DNA of 38,512 bases, taken from assembly GCA_009692045.1 (NCBI GenBank), contig SIAA01000019.1, forward strand, positions 1 through 38,512, read 5' to 3'. Position numbers and translations under genes: made by a program. Below, piece by piece: positions 16,840 to 24,617 of the stretch. Source of the DNA: Phycisphaerales bacterium. GTDB taxonomy: Bacteria; Planctomycetota; Phycisphaerae; Phycisphaerales; SM1A02. The notes beneath the pieces were generated by a model, which saw only the letters and a program-made list of their open reading frames with translations, did not search any database and was not told where the DNA came from. How positions within the stretch are numbered: the first letter of the stretch is position 1; the number at the start of each line of letters is the position of its first letter.

Positions 16840-17835
16840 CGCGGTGAGGGCCGGGTGAAACAGCCAGACGCCTGAGTGCTCGAGGTCCGCGTCCGACACT
16901 AGTGACTGCCGCACCAATCGCGCCAGATCATTGATGCCATCTCCGCGCGACGCGCTGATGAGATGAGCACCTGCTTCCGCGGCCACCGAGGACCTCGGCA
17001 GATCAGACTTGCTGCGAACGCGGATGATGGGTGCTTGCATCGGCGGGACATCAATCCACTGCGAAGCGGGTTCGGCAAGTGACACGAGCAGATCAGCCCG
17101 CGAGATGACCTCCATCGCCAGCTTGGCCGAGTCCGCATCAATCTCGTTGCTGCTTGGCGCCATTCCCGGGGTGTCAACCCAGCGCACCACCAGACCATCG
17201 ACATCAAGAAGAACTCCGACATGGTCGCGCGTAGAGCCGGGCTCATGCCACTCGATGGAGACGGGGCGGCCGGCAAGCCGATTGGTAAGAGTGCTCTTGC
17301 CAGCGTTGGGGGCTCCTATGACAGCAACGACTGGTGGCCGCAGCAATCGGCACAGGCGCAGCGAGCGCTGCTCGTCCTGCAAAGTTGGCCGCCACGGTGG
17401 CGCGAGGGCCTGCCACCGTGCTTCCTGCTGAAGCAGAAGCAAAATGGCGCGAGGACTTGCCGCGCCCGCGAGTGTCTCCAGAGCCAGCGCCTCCACTCGA
17501 CTACGCGCTTCGGGGAATGCAGCGGCGGTCTCTGAGCTACCAAAGTCAATACCGCGCGAGGTCCAGTGATCCTGCAGGCGCTGGCGAATCATCGGCCCCC
17601 CGTGCGGCATCACCAGAATGGTTCGGGCATCGACTTGCACAAGCACGGCATCATCGATTACGTCGATTCTGCGGTGGGATGGCCGGAGGATTGTCAGAGG
17701 CTTGTCTAGCCCCAATGCCGCGGCCGCCCGCGAATAGTCGGTGAAGTCGATAGAGAGAATCGCGATGGCACCGGGTGTCGGTGCCGTCAGCCAGCGAGCG
17801 GATGCTGGTGCCTGGCTCAGTGGGTGTGAGCGCAC
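16834..17835 (-). CDS. MnmE/TrmE-related GTPase lacking the C-terminal CxGK motif
   Basis: A small GTPase of 333 aa that looks like a divergent, shortened relative of the tRNA-modifying GTPase MnmE (normally about 450 aa). The N-terminus keeps PGAIAIL at 21-27, and PHGGPMIRQRL at 77-87 resembles the MnmE N-terminal domain. The G domain has G1 GAPNAGKS at 174-181, G2 STRD at 201-204, and G3 DTPG at 221-224. G4 is SKSD at 275-278 instead of NKxD. The MnmE C-terminal cysteine motif is missing, so the tRNA-wobble chemistry is unlikely. The start is GTG, overlapping the coaX stop by 19 bp, with GAGG upstream. It is the last gene of the channel-dat-coaX operon. Confidence 0.8.
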   Translation of the reverse strand: MRSHPLSQAPASARWLTAPTPGAIAILSIDFTDYSRAAAALGLDKPLTILRPSHRRIDVIDDAVLVQVDARTILVMPHGGPMIRQRLQDHWTSRGIDFGSSETAAAFPEARSRVEALALETLAGAASPRAILLLLQQEARWQALAPPWRPTLQDEQRSLRLCRLLRPPVVAVIGAPNAGKSTLTNRLAGRPVSIEWHEPGSTRDHVGVLLDVDGLVVRWVDTPGMAPSSNEIDADSAKLAMEVISRADLLVSLAEPASQWIDVPPMQAPIIRVRSKSDLPRSSVAAEAGAHLISASRGDGINDLARLVRQSLVSDADLEHSGVWLFHPALTAS

Positions 17836-18611
17836 GATCCGTCGCCCTCAGTCTGGCTTTCACCAGAAGCAAGTCGCACGGCCGAGTCAATGCCATGAAG
17901 TGTCAGGTCGGGTTCGACCAGTTCCACCAAGTCGTCGCCCGCGAATAGCAGCTCGGCATCACCACCGGTGCCGATCACTCGAGGAAACGCGCCATAGGAG
18001 CTCGCGTATCTCTCTACCAGTCGTTGCACCATGCCACGGATTCCATGATGCACGCCCTGCAGCATGGCCTGCTCAGTGTTGCGACCGAAGGGCTCGTCTT
18101 CTGGGGTTGCAAAGACCAGAGAGGGCAGTGCTGCCGCCCCTTCGTGCATCGCTCGCAGTTGCATAGCAGCACCGGGCGCGATCGCGCCGCCCTGAAACAC
18201 TCCGGCGCCGTCTACGAAATCGACGGTGACAGCCGTACCCGCATCTACTACTACGCAAGCGCACTGATATCGGCTCCAAGCGGCCGCGGCGTTGAGCAGC
18301 CGATCTACCCCGGGTTTAGTACCGGCATCGAGACAGGTGCCGAGGGGCACCGCGATATCCTCGCCAATGCGCACGACACCCGCGTCCAGCGCCTTCTCCA
18401 GAGCGGTTCGAAGCTTGAGGGAAACTGTCTCGTTGACACTCGCCATCGCCACCACACTGTCATCGCCGAACTCGTGAGCGTGTTGCTGCACGCGCGCCAC
18501 GATCGCCTGCAGATGAGTGTTGTCAATGCGCTCGCTTCCATGCAGTTTGCCCGAGCAAAAACGCCCGATGGCGGTGCGGGTATTACCGACGCTGATGGCT
18601 ACGACATGCAT
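17817..18611 (-). CDS. coaX: Type III pantothenate kinase
   Basis: Phosphorylates pantothenate, the first step of coenzyme A synthesis. The 264-aa protein has the ASKHA-fold landmarks of CoaX: SVGNT at 7-11, KPGVDR at 99-104 (pantothenate site), DAGTAVTVDF at 123-132 with the catalytic-base Asp123, and GGAIAPG at 141-147. The usual D-x-G-N-T phosphate loop has Ser7 in place of Asp, which is unusual. The C-terminus ends in a short C-A-H-T-H tail. TATACT lies 6 nt before the ATG, so the gene could have its own leaderless transcript besides being in the operon (33 nt after the aminotransferase stop). Confidence 0.9.
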   Translation of the reverse strand: MHVVAISVGNTRTAIGRFCSGKLHGSERIDNTHLQAIVARVQQHAHEFGDDSVVAMASVNETVSLKLRTALEKALDAGVVRIGEDIAVPLGTCLDAGTKPGVDRLLNAAAAWSRYQCACVVVDAGTAVTVDFVDGAGVFQGGAIAPGAAMQLRAMHEGAAALPSLVFATPEDEPFGRNTEQAMLQGVHHGIRGMVQRLVERYASSYGAFPRVIGTGGDAELLFAGDDLVELVEPDLTLHGIDSAVRLASGESQTEGDGSCAHTH

Positions 18612-18617
18612 GGGGTC

Positions 18618-18623
18618 AGTATA
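18618..18623 (-). promoter_or_regulatory. Putative -10 element (TATACT) of coaX
   Basis: TATACT-GACCCC-ATG: the 6-nt gap places the expected transcription start on the A of the ATG. Together with the absence of a Shine-Dalgarno this is the clearest leaderless candidate in the window. Confidence 0.6.
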
Positions 18624-18644
18624 GGAGGCGAGACAGCGCCCCCG

Positions 18645-19490
18645 TCATCCCGCCGCAATCAGCTGCACCAGCACGGCGTTCAGCGCCATGGTGCGCGGCC
18701 CTGGCGCCGGCTGGCTCATTGCTCTCCCATCCAGATGGCTGAGTGCCCCGAGAATGCGCTTGCTGCCGGTTACAAAAGCTTCCGAAGCACCACGAAGTTC
18801 GGTTACAGGCAGAGGGCGCACGGCATGGGGAATGCCGGCTCGCGCGGCGCACTCCAGCACTAGGGAGCGCATGACACCGTGCAGAATGGGGGGATGGGAT
18901 GCGACGGGCGGCGTTACCAACACGCCCCCCACGAAGGCAAACACATTGCTTCCCGTTCCCTCTCCCACCAGCTTGTCGCGGCAGAGAATGGCCTCGTCCG
19001 CATCCTGCGCCGCAGCATCGAGAAGGTGGAGGATGTTGCCCTGCAGCGACAGCGTCTTGATCTCGCAGCGAGCCCAGCGCGCGTCCTCGACCAGTACGGC
19101 GCGCACCACGCCGGGAGTTGCCAGTGTCTCGATGCCCGCCGTGGCAACGGCGTAGGCAAAAACAGTGGGGCGCAGATTGGGCGCAGGAATGTGAGTGCGC
19201 TCTGCTCCAGCACCTCGCGTCACCTGCAGGTACACCGTGGCATCGCTCAGTTGCAGGTCGGCAAGAAGTGACTGGCACACCACGCGCAAAATGCCGGCAT
19301 CGATTCCCTCAATCCGAGCGCGGCGCAGGCTCTCCCGAAGGCGAGCCACATGGAGATCAAGCCCGGTACCGACCCCTGCAAAGAACCGCACCACTTCATA
19401 CACCCCATCGCCAAAGAGGAAGCCACGATCAAAGACGCTTACAGTTGCCTCTGCTTGGGGAACTATTCGACCGTCAAGCCAGACGCGCAT
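18645..19490 (-). CDS. dat: Aminotransferase class IV, D-amino-acid aminotransferase type
   Basis: PLP enzyme of 281 aa, predicted to interconvert D-alanine plus 2-oxoglutarate with pyruvate plus D-glutamate. Features: WLDGRIVP at 4-11, DRGFLFGDGVYE at 21-32 (fold-type IV entry), the PLP lysine Lys145 in RCEIKTLSLQGN (141-152), and GTGSNVFAF (phosphate/cofactor loop) in the second half. The EIKTLSLQGN wording is closer to D-amino-acid aminotransferases than to IlvE, where TTGLK-type strings differ; a branched-chain or ADC-lyase role is less likely. It starts 9 nt after the stop of the glutamate-receptor-like channel gene, so the two are almost surely co-expressed. Confidence 0.82.
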   Translation of the reverse strand: MRVWLDGRIVPQAEATVSVFDRGFLFGDGVYEVVRFFAGVGTGLDLHVARLRESLRRARIEGIDAGILRVVCQSLLADLQLSDATVYLQVTRGAGAERTHIPAPNLRPTVFAYAVATAGIETLATPGVVRAVLVEDARWARCEIKTLSLQGNILHLLDAAAQDADEAILCRDKLVGEGTGSNVFAFVGGVLVTPPVASHPPILHGVMRSLVLECAARAGIPHAVRPLPVTELRGASEAFVTGSKRILGALSHLDGRAMSQPAPGPRTMALNAVLVQLIAAG

Positions 19491-19496
19491 GGCTCG

Positions 19497-19502
19497 AGTC
19501 TA
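19497..19502 (-). promoter_or_regulatory. Possible -10-like hexamer (TAGACT) before dat
   Basis: TAGACT followed by CGAGCC and ATG repeats the 6-nt spacing seen at coaX. Its first three bases are also the TAG stop of the upstream channel gene, so it may be a coincidence within an operon. Confidence 0.3.
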
Positions 19503-20669
19503 GCTTCCCTTTTCGGCGTGAATGTCGAGCTGATCCTGCCACGATGGTGTGTCAATAACCATGAGGACTTGTTGGGCGATGTGTTCTTCCAAGTCCATGG
19601 GCAATGCGTTCGACAATCCCAAGGCGATGAAGCTGTGAGTGATTAGATCGGGCAGAATAACAATGCCGTTGGAGGGCCGTTGGAAGATGGTGTGCTCCAG
19701 TTGTCGGCGCGACCGGGCAAAGACATCGATCTCGCCGCTCTCCACCGCCAGAAGCGCCAGTTCGTCGTTGGCGAATCTCAGGGGCGTGACACCGCGGTTG
19801 TGCAGTGGAATCTCATCGGTTGAGTCGGCGTGAATCCCGACCCGGTAGCGCTGGATGTCCTTCAATGAATCAATGGCCGGCTTCAGGGCGTGAATGGTCA
19901 GGGCGCTTGAGACTGCACCGGTAAGCATGGCGATCATCACGAGAGAGATGAGAATCCAGATCGACGCCACGAAACGGCCGAGGTGTGTTCGCGGAACCAC
20001 ATCACCGTAGCCGACTGCCGAGCCTGTTACCCAAGCCCACCAGAGCGCGTGTCGCATGCCGCTGTGCTGGCTGAAGTGTGAATCGGCCGCCCTGCGCTCT
20101 ACCAAGCGCACAACGAGGCCAAAGAAGAGGCTTCCCAAGATGAGAGCTGTCAACCAGAGGAGAATCGTCGGGTCCATGAGGTGACCGAATGCACTGGAAA
20201 GTAGATGCGGTTGTCGGACGCGCACCGCGGCGGCGAGACCGGGCGAGTCGAAGGGGGGCGCAAAGTTCCAGCGGACTTCGCTGGAGTAGTCGAGATCGAG
20301 TCCGGTCGCAGCAACATCTATCTCGCCACTTGACAACTTGGACTCGATTTCGGCAAGTGTGCAGGGGATGAGTGTCCAGTGCAGATTCAGGTCAGTTGCG
20401 ACAGTGCGCCAGAGAAAGATCGCCATGCCTTCCCAGTTGCCTGCAGAGTCTCGGGACGAGAAGGGTGGGTTATCGCAGGTCCCAACACGCAGCGGCTTCG
20501 CAGCCGAGCCCATCGTCCCCGGCGGGGGGCTCCACTTGGGCGATTGCTGAGTTGTCGGAGTTGCGGTCTGCGCACCTGCGGCATGCGGCGATGCAACGGC
20601 CACGAGAACCGCGATAGTCATGCTGGTGAGTCTCAGGGCCGCCTGAAAAACAATGGGACTCGTTTTCAT
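19500..20669 (-). CDS. GluR0-like prokaryotic ionotropic receptor (ligand-gated K+ channel)
   Basis: Membrane channel gated by a periplasmic binding domain, the prokaryotic counterpart of ionotropic glutamate receptors. The 389-aa protein has a signal peptide (1-34) and binding lobe S1 at about 58-155 (LRVGTCDNPPF at 60-70). TM1 is about 168-190, with a pore loop at 207-223 whose selectivity filter reads TGSAVGYGD (215-223). TM2 is about 232-256 and lobe S2 is 274-389. The VGYGD filter marks K+ selectivity. The Arg that holds the ligand carboxylate in iGluRs, six residues before the FxxP motif, appears to be Ser; an Arg lies three residues before (Arg133). The ligand may therefore not be glutamate. 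ATG 20669 was chosen over an upstream GTG at 20690 because it starts the signal peptide. It leads the operon. Confidence 0.92.
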   Translation of the reverse strand: MKTSPIVFQAALRLTSMTIAVLVAVASPHAAGAQTATPTTQQSPKWSPPPGTMGSAAKPLRVGTCDNPPFSSRDSAGNWEGMAIFLWRTVATDLNLHWTLIPCTLAEIESKLSSGEIDVAATGLDLDYSSEVRWNFAPPFDSPGLAAAVRVRQPHLLSSAFGHLMDPTILLWLTALILGSLFFGLVVRLVERRAADSHFSQHSGMRHALWWAWVTGSAVGYGDVVPRTHLGRFVASIWILISLVMIAMLTGAVSSALTIHALKPAIDSLKDIQRYRVGIHADSTDEIPLHNRGVTPLRFANDELALLAVESGEIDVFARSRRQLEHTIFQRPSNGIVILPDLITHSFIALGLSNALPMDLEEHIAQQVLMVIDTPSWQDQLDIHAEKGS

Positions 20670-20677
20670 CTGCGGGC

Positions 20678-20683
20678 AGCATA
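20678..20683 (-). promoter_or_regulatory. Putative -10 element (TATGCT) of the channel operon
   Basis: TATGCT on the minus strand, 8 nt before the ATG at 20669, no Shine-Dalgarno between. The opposite promoter for the SDR gene lies 41 bp away, giving a compact divergent control region of 67 bp. Confidence 0.45.
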
Positions 20684-20724
20684 AGGTCACTTCTTCCGAA
20701 ACTGTGGCAGCCGCCCCGCACTGC

Positions 20725-20730
20725 TACTCT
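20725..20730 (+). promoter_or_regulatory. Putative -10 element (TACTCT) of the SDR gene
   Basis: TACTCT-CAGATC-ATG repeats the 6-nt hexamer-to-start spacing seen at coaX and at the methyltransferase gene at 26079. No ribosome-binding site precedes the ATG at 20737. Confidence 0.45.
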
Positions 20731-20736
20731 CAGATC

Positions 20737-21552
20737 ATGCAACGGACATTGGCAGGACGCACAGCCGTGATCACCGGCGCTAGCAGCGGCATCGGTGCGG
20801 CGACTGCGCGCGCGGTGGCGCGGCAAGGCATGTCTGTAGTGCTGGCGGCGCGCCGGCTGGACAGATTGCACTCCTTGGCATCCGAGATTCGAGCGATGGG
20901 AGGTAAGGCCTCGGTGGTGGCTCATGACTGCGCCGTTCCCGGTTCAGAAGTGGCGCTCCTCGACGCGGCCGAGCGAGAGTTCGGCGCCCTCGATGTGGTG
21001 TTTGCCAACGCGGGATATGGTCTAGATAGACCTATGCATCTGCTTGGCGGGAGCGACCTGCGTGCCATGTTTGAAGTGAACTTCTTTGCCGGTTGCGATC
21101 TGCTGACAGAATCGGCACGACGACTCCTCGCAGCTAAGCGCACAGGCCACCTGCTCATGTGCTCCAGCTGTGTTGGCAGGTACGCGCTTCCCGGTTACGG
21201 CGCCTATGCCGCCACGAAAGCGGCGCAAACCATGGTGTGTCAGTCAATGCGCTTTGAGCTGAAGACAGCGGGGATCGCCGTCAGCAGCGTCCATCCCATT
21301 GCCACTACCACCGAGTTCTTCGAGCAGTGCCAGCGAAGAGCGGGGCTTGAGAAAGAGGCGAGCCACCCCGAGCATGCCCCCAAGATGTTCGTGCAACCGG
21401 CGGAGCGAGTGGCCGAGGCCATCGTTGCCTGTCTCAAGCGGCCCCGGGCTGAGGTCTGGACCAGCTGGTCCGCGCGCCTGGCTGGGGCAGTGTTTGCGCT
21501 GTCGCCTTGGTTGCACTGGCGAGCCATTCGATCGATGATTCATCGGGATTGA
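20737..21552 (+). CDS. Short-chain dehydrogenase/reductase (SDR)
   Basis: Classical NAD(P)-dependent oxidoreductase of 271 aa; substrate unknown. The nucleotide-binding TGASSGIG is at 13-20, NAG of the fourth strand follows near 89-91, and the catalytic YAATK comes shortly after a CSSC segment. R-R-L-D-R after the second strand suggests NADP preference (inference). The C-terminal 40 residues are hydrophobic and amphipathic, as in membrane-associated SDRs of the DHRS7 type. ATG 20737 fits the family start; the frame stays open upstream. It stands 95 bp ahead of gap, and no terminator separates them. Confidence 0.88.
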   Translation: MQRTLAGRTAVITGASSGIGAATARAVARQGMSVVLAARRLDRLHSLASEIRAMGGKASVVAHDCAVPGSEVALLDAAEREFGALDVVFANAGYGLDRPMHLLGGSDLRAMFEVNFFAGCDLLTESARRLLAAKRTGHLLMCSSCVGRYALPGYGAYAATKAAQTMVCQSMRFELKTAGIAVSSVHPIATTTEFFEQCQRRAGLEKEASHPEHAPKMFVQPAERVAEAIVACLKRPRAEVWTSWSARLAGAVFALSPWLHWRAIRSMIHRD

Positions 21553-21647
21553 GGCGGGATCGGCTCCGCCGGATGCATGGGTCGACCTCTGTGAGTATCT
21601 TTTTCTCTTTCTGGCTCGCGGAATCTTGCACCTCAACAGGAACTCTC

Positions 21648-22664
21648 ATGTCTATTCGCATTGGCATCAATGGATTCGGTCGCATCGGTCGCCTCGTGAC
21701 CCGCATTGCACTCTCGCAGGGTGGCGTGGAAGTCGTAGCAGTCAACGATCTGGTTCCTGCCGACAATCTGGCCTACCTGCTCGGCCACGACTCCAATCAT
21801 GGCAGGTTCGGCGAGGACATTCATGCCGATGGCGATGTCATTGTGGCTGGGGCATCAAGGATCAAGTGTCTGAGCGCGAGAGACCCAGCACTGCTGCCCT
21901 GGAGGGACATGGGCGTTGACATCGTGATCGAGTCAACCGGGCTCTTCACCACTCTGGAGGATGCAGGCAAGCACCTGACTGCCGGAGCGAAGCGCGTGTT
22001 GATCAGCGCACCGACCAAGTCAGACAAGGAAGTTCCGACTCTGGTGTACCGAGTCAATCACGAGTCGTATGACCCGGCCAAGCATCAGGTTGTCAGCAAT
22101 GCTTCCTGCACCACCAACTGTCTTGCTCCCCTAGTCAAAGTGCTGCTCGATACCGTTGGCATCGAGGAGGGACTCATGACGACCATTCATGCGGTGACGG
22201 CAACGCAGCCCACTCAGGACGGGCCAAGCAAGAAGGATTGGCGCGGTGGTCGCAATGCCTACATGAACATTATTCCCAGCAGCACCGGCGCCGCCAAGGC
22301 GGTGGCGCTGTGCCTACCCGCCACGAAGGGGAAGTTGACCGGCATGGCGTTTCGCGTGCCAACTTCCAATGTGAGCTGTGTTGATCTGACTTTCCGGAGT
22401 GAACGAGCGAGCAGTCTCGACGCCATCCACGCTTCGATGCAGGCTGCCGCTGATGGCCCCATGAAAGGGGTGCTGGGATTCACCAAGTCTGAGGTGGTCA
22501 GCAGCGACTTCATGAGTGATCCGCGCAGTTCGATCTACGACTCGCTCGCCTGCCTGGCACTCAACGACCGGTTCTTCAAACTGGTGAGTTGGTACGACAA
22601 TGAGTTCGGCTATGCCAACCGCTGCGTTGACATGGTGCGCTATCTCGCTGCGCGCGGCGTGTAG
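21648..22664 (+). CDS. gap: Glyceraldehyde-3-phosphate dehydrogenase
   Basis: Glycolytic/gluconeogenic enzyme converting glyceraldehyde-3-phosphate, NAD+ and phosphate to 1,3-bisphosphoglycerate. The 338-aa protein has INGFGRIGR at 7-15 and the adenine-side VND at 32-34 (NAD type). The catalytic SCTTNC is at 153-158 with Cys154 as nucleophile, and His181 lies in [18 protein letters not shown] closes the protein. The start at 21648 has AGGA 8 nt upstream. The last 25 bp overlap the end of the opposing ChaN-like gene. Confidence 0.97.
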   Translation: MSIRIGINGFGRIGRLVTRIALSQGGVEVVAVNDLVPADNLAYLLGHDSNHGRFGEDIHADGDVIVAGASRIKCLSARDPALLPWRDMGVDIVIESTGLFTTLEDAGKHLTAGAKRVLISAPTKSDKEVPTLVYRVNHESYDPAKHQVVSNASCTTNCLAPLVKVLLDTVGIEEGLMTTIHAVTATQPTQDGPSKKDWRGGRNAYMNIIPSSTGAAKAVALCLPATKGKLTGMAFRVPTSNVSCVDLTFRSERASSLDAIHASMQAAADGPMKGVLGFTKSEVVSSDFMSDPRSSIYDSLACLALNDRFFKLVSWYDNEFGYANRCVDMVRYLAARGV

Positions 22665-23599
22665 ACAACGATGTCTCCGGCGCCGCGGTCCTCATCCCGA
22701 AGAGTCGTGGAGTCTGATGGTTCTGCCACCACGACGAGGATGCGATCGATGGGGCGGCGCATCTTCACCTCGGAAACGGTGCCACCATCGAAGCGCACAT
22801 GAAACGCGCCCACGATGTGCACCACTGATGGAGCGCCCTCCTCCCGGGCTTGGGCGACCGAGGCTCCCATGGTGGCATCCCACGAGGTCTGACTGCGGAA
22901 GGCGCGATCGATTGCCAGTAGATCGGGGGCCACGCCCTCTGACTCATCCGCCATTTCCGTCATCAACTGCAGGAATCGATCGTGATAGGGGCGATTGGCC
23001 AGTGATGCCGAGGGAATCTCGATCAGCGCTCGATCTCTCTCATCAAGCATGGAGATGGCGGCGAGTCCCTCGGCGCGAGCTCTCCGTATCAAACGGCGCG
23101 GGGCATTGGCTGCGATGACGGTGCCCTCCGCTTCGCGCGCGCTGTCGAGCATCGGCTGATACCAGACCATCCATGATCCTTCGCCCGACCATGCCAGCGA
23201 TCCTGTCGCCTGGGCGAACTCCTCGGTCGTGGTCTCGCGGCGAAGCCAGGCATCAACCATGGGCTGTTCATCTCGCTCGAGCATTTCCAGAGAAACTGCT
23301 GACCCACGCTTGGCGCTCATCACCAGCTCGACGATGGCCTGCTGCAGAGCATGAGCCCCTGGATCCGTGTGCAGCTCTCCAACAAAGATGACATCACTCC
23401 GAAGCACCCTCCGTTCCAGTTCCTCCCATGTGAGCGGCGCTCCCGTGCTGCCATCGAACATGGTGTAGGAGTGAGCGTCGCGCGGATTCACCGCAACCGG
23501 CAGTGCGGGCCTGCCTGTGGCACAACCTCCGAGTAGAAAAAGCAACGCGAGAGCCGCCAGTGTCAGGGCTGGTCGGAAATCGACTGCCTGCACAGTCAT
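22640..23599 (-). CDS. ChaN-like lipoprotein
   Basis: Probable lipid-anchored protein of 319 aa with a ChaN-type domain, a family tied to heme/iron binding. The lipobox LLGGC ends at Cys26. After the linker comes the MFDG segment and then the family signature [13 protein letters not shown], where Glu and His are the conserved pair, followed by a second acidic motif VSLEMLERD. Family length is about 280-320, so this is complete. It begins 3 nt after the nitrilase stop and is translationally linked to it. Its function beyond possible heme or metal binding is not known. Confidence 0.85.
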   Translation of the reverse strand: MTVQAVDFRPALTLAALALLFLLGGCATGRPALPVAVNPRDAHSYTMFDGSTGAPLTWEELERRVLRSDVIFVGELHTDPGAHALQQAIVELVMSAKRGSAVSLEMLERDEQPMVDAWLRRETTTEEFAQATGSLAWSGEGSWMVWYQPMLDSAREAEGTVIAANAPRRLIRRARAEGLAAISMLDERDRALIEIPSASLANRPYHDRFLQLMTEMADESEGVAPDLLAIDRAFRSQTSWDATMGASVAQAREEGAPSVVHIVGAFHVRFDGGTVSEVKMRRPIDRILVVVAEPSDSTTLRDEDRGAGDIVVYTPRAAR

Positions 23600-23602
23600 C
23601 GC

Positions 23603-24583
23603 CTAGTACCCGACTCGTGCCTGGCTGGCAGCGGTGCGTGCCTCGTTGAGAGCGATAGTTATTTCCTTGCTCCCCGCCGGCGGCAGGCGTGGCACCTGCA
23701 GGTAGGGATAGGCCTCACTTCGAATGTGAGCCAGCATCGAGTGTCCGCGCCGGCGCTGCCGTTCTTGGCGCAGGGCCCCGATGTCGATGGGAGCCACCAC
23801 CACCTTCTCGAAGGGACCTGGTTCAGCCTGTGCCAGAACTCGACCATCAAAGTCGACGATCATGCTGCTGCCGGGCCAGGAGAAGGCTGGGTAGTCGCGA
23901 ATGGTTGCGCCTTGATTGGCGGCGACAACATAGGCCATGCTCTCGATGGCGCGTACTCGATTGAATAGAGTCCACCACTCCATCGGTGAGGTTCCGCCCC
24001 ACGGATCCATATAGGCACTCACGCGCACTAGCACCTCGGCCCCGCCACTTGCCAGTTCTCGGATCGCTTCAGGGAAAAGCCAGTCGTAACAAATCGCGCA
24101 GCCGATCTTGCCGATTTCGGTGTCGGCGACCGGAAACAGAGGCTCGCTGTAGCCGGGAACATCGTGCGGGCTCGCGTGAACTTCCCACGGGATCCATGGA
24201 TTCACCTTGCGATACTTGGAGAGCACGCCGGTTGGGCCGACCAGAAGCGTGGTGTTGAAGAGAACATCGGGGTACTTGGCATCACGCTCCACGAATGATC
24301 CTGTTTGAATGAAGCAGCCATGATCGCGGCAGAATCGTTCGTAGGCAGGGGCGATGTCACCGGCTTCGACAGCGAGATGATCCTTGAGCTCCGCAACGGT
24401 GCGATACACCGGCACCGTGTGGGCGAACTCGGGGAATGCCAGAAGGCGCACATCATGAAAGGGGGCGTAGGCCTCGATGGTTCCCCCGGCCATCTCCAGC
24501 ATGCGGGTGATTCGCGCCGGGATTGCGCTGCGATCAAGCGGACAGGTGAACGAAGTTTGAATGGCGGCGGCGTAGTAGCGCAT
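23603..24583 (-). CDS. Carbon-nitrogen hydrolase (nitrilase superfamily)
   Basis: Cytoplasmic amidase or nitrilase of 326 aa; substrate unknown. The Glu-Lys-Cys triad is in place: Glu52 in AFPEFAH, Lys126 in SKYRKVNPW, Cys165 in GCAICYDWLFPE. ATG 24583 is chosen because MRYYAAAIQ is the usual family start. An in-frame ATG at 24619 would overlap the start codon of the divergent sthA gene in CATG and add 12 residues with no homology value. It is followed after 3 nt by the ChaN-like gene. The sequence around KYRKVNPWIPWE is closest to aliphatic-amidase or N-carbamoyl-type branches, but this is not decisive. Confidence 0.88.
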   Translation of the reverse strand: MRYYAAAIQTSFTCPLDRSAIPARITRMLEMAGGTIEAYAPFHDVRLLAFPEFAHTVPVYRTVAELKDHLAVEAGDIAPAYERFCRDHGCFIQTGSFVERDAKYPDVLFNTTLLVGPTGVLSKYRKVNPWIPWEVHASPHDVPGYSEPLFPVADTEIGKIGCAICYDWLFPEAIRELASGGAEVLVRVSAYMDPWGGTSPMEWWTLFNRVRAIESMAYVVAANQGATIRDYPAFSWPGSSMIVDFDGRVLAQAEPGPFEKVVVAPIDIGALRQERQRRRGHSMLAHIRSEAYPYLQVPRLPPAGSKEITIALNEARTAASQARVGY

Positions 24584-24601
24584 GAGCGGATAGGCGGACG
24601 A

Positions 24602-24607
24602 TACTCT
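24602..24607 (+). promoter_or_regulatory. Putative -10 element (TACTCT) of sthA in a 34-bp divergent spacer
   Basis: TACTCT lies 10 nt before the ATG at 24618. The overlapping minus-strand sequence GAGTATCGT could serve the nitrilase gene, whose ATG is at 24583. Only 34 bp separate the two start codons, so both promoters must overlap each other and the coding starts. Confidence 0.4.
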
Positions 24608-24617
24608 GCCATCGGTC

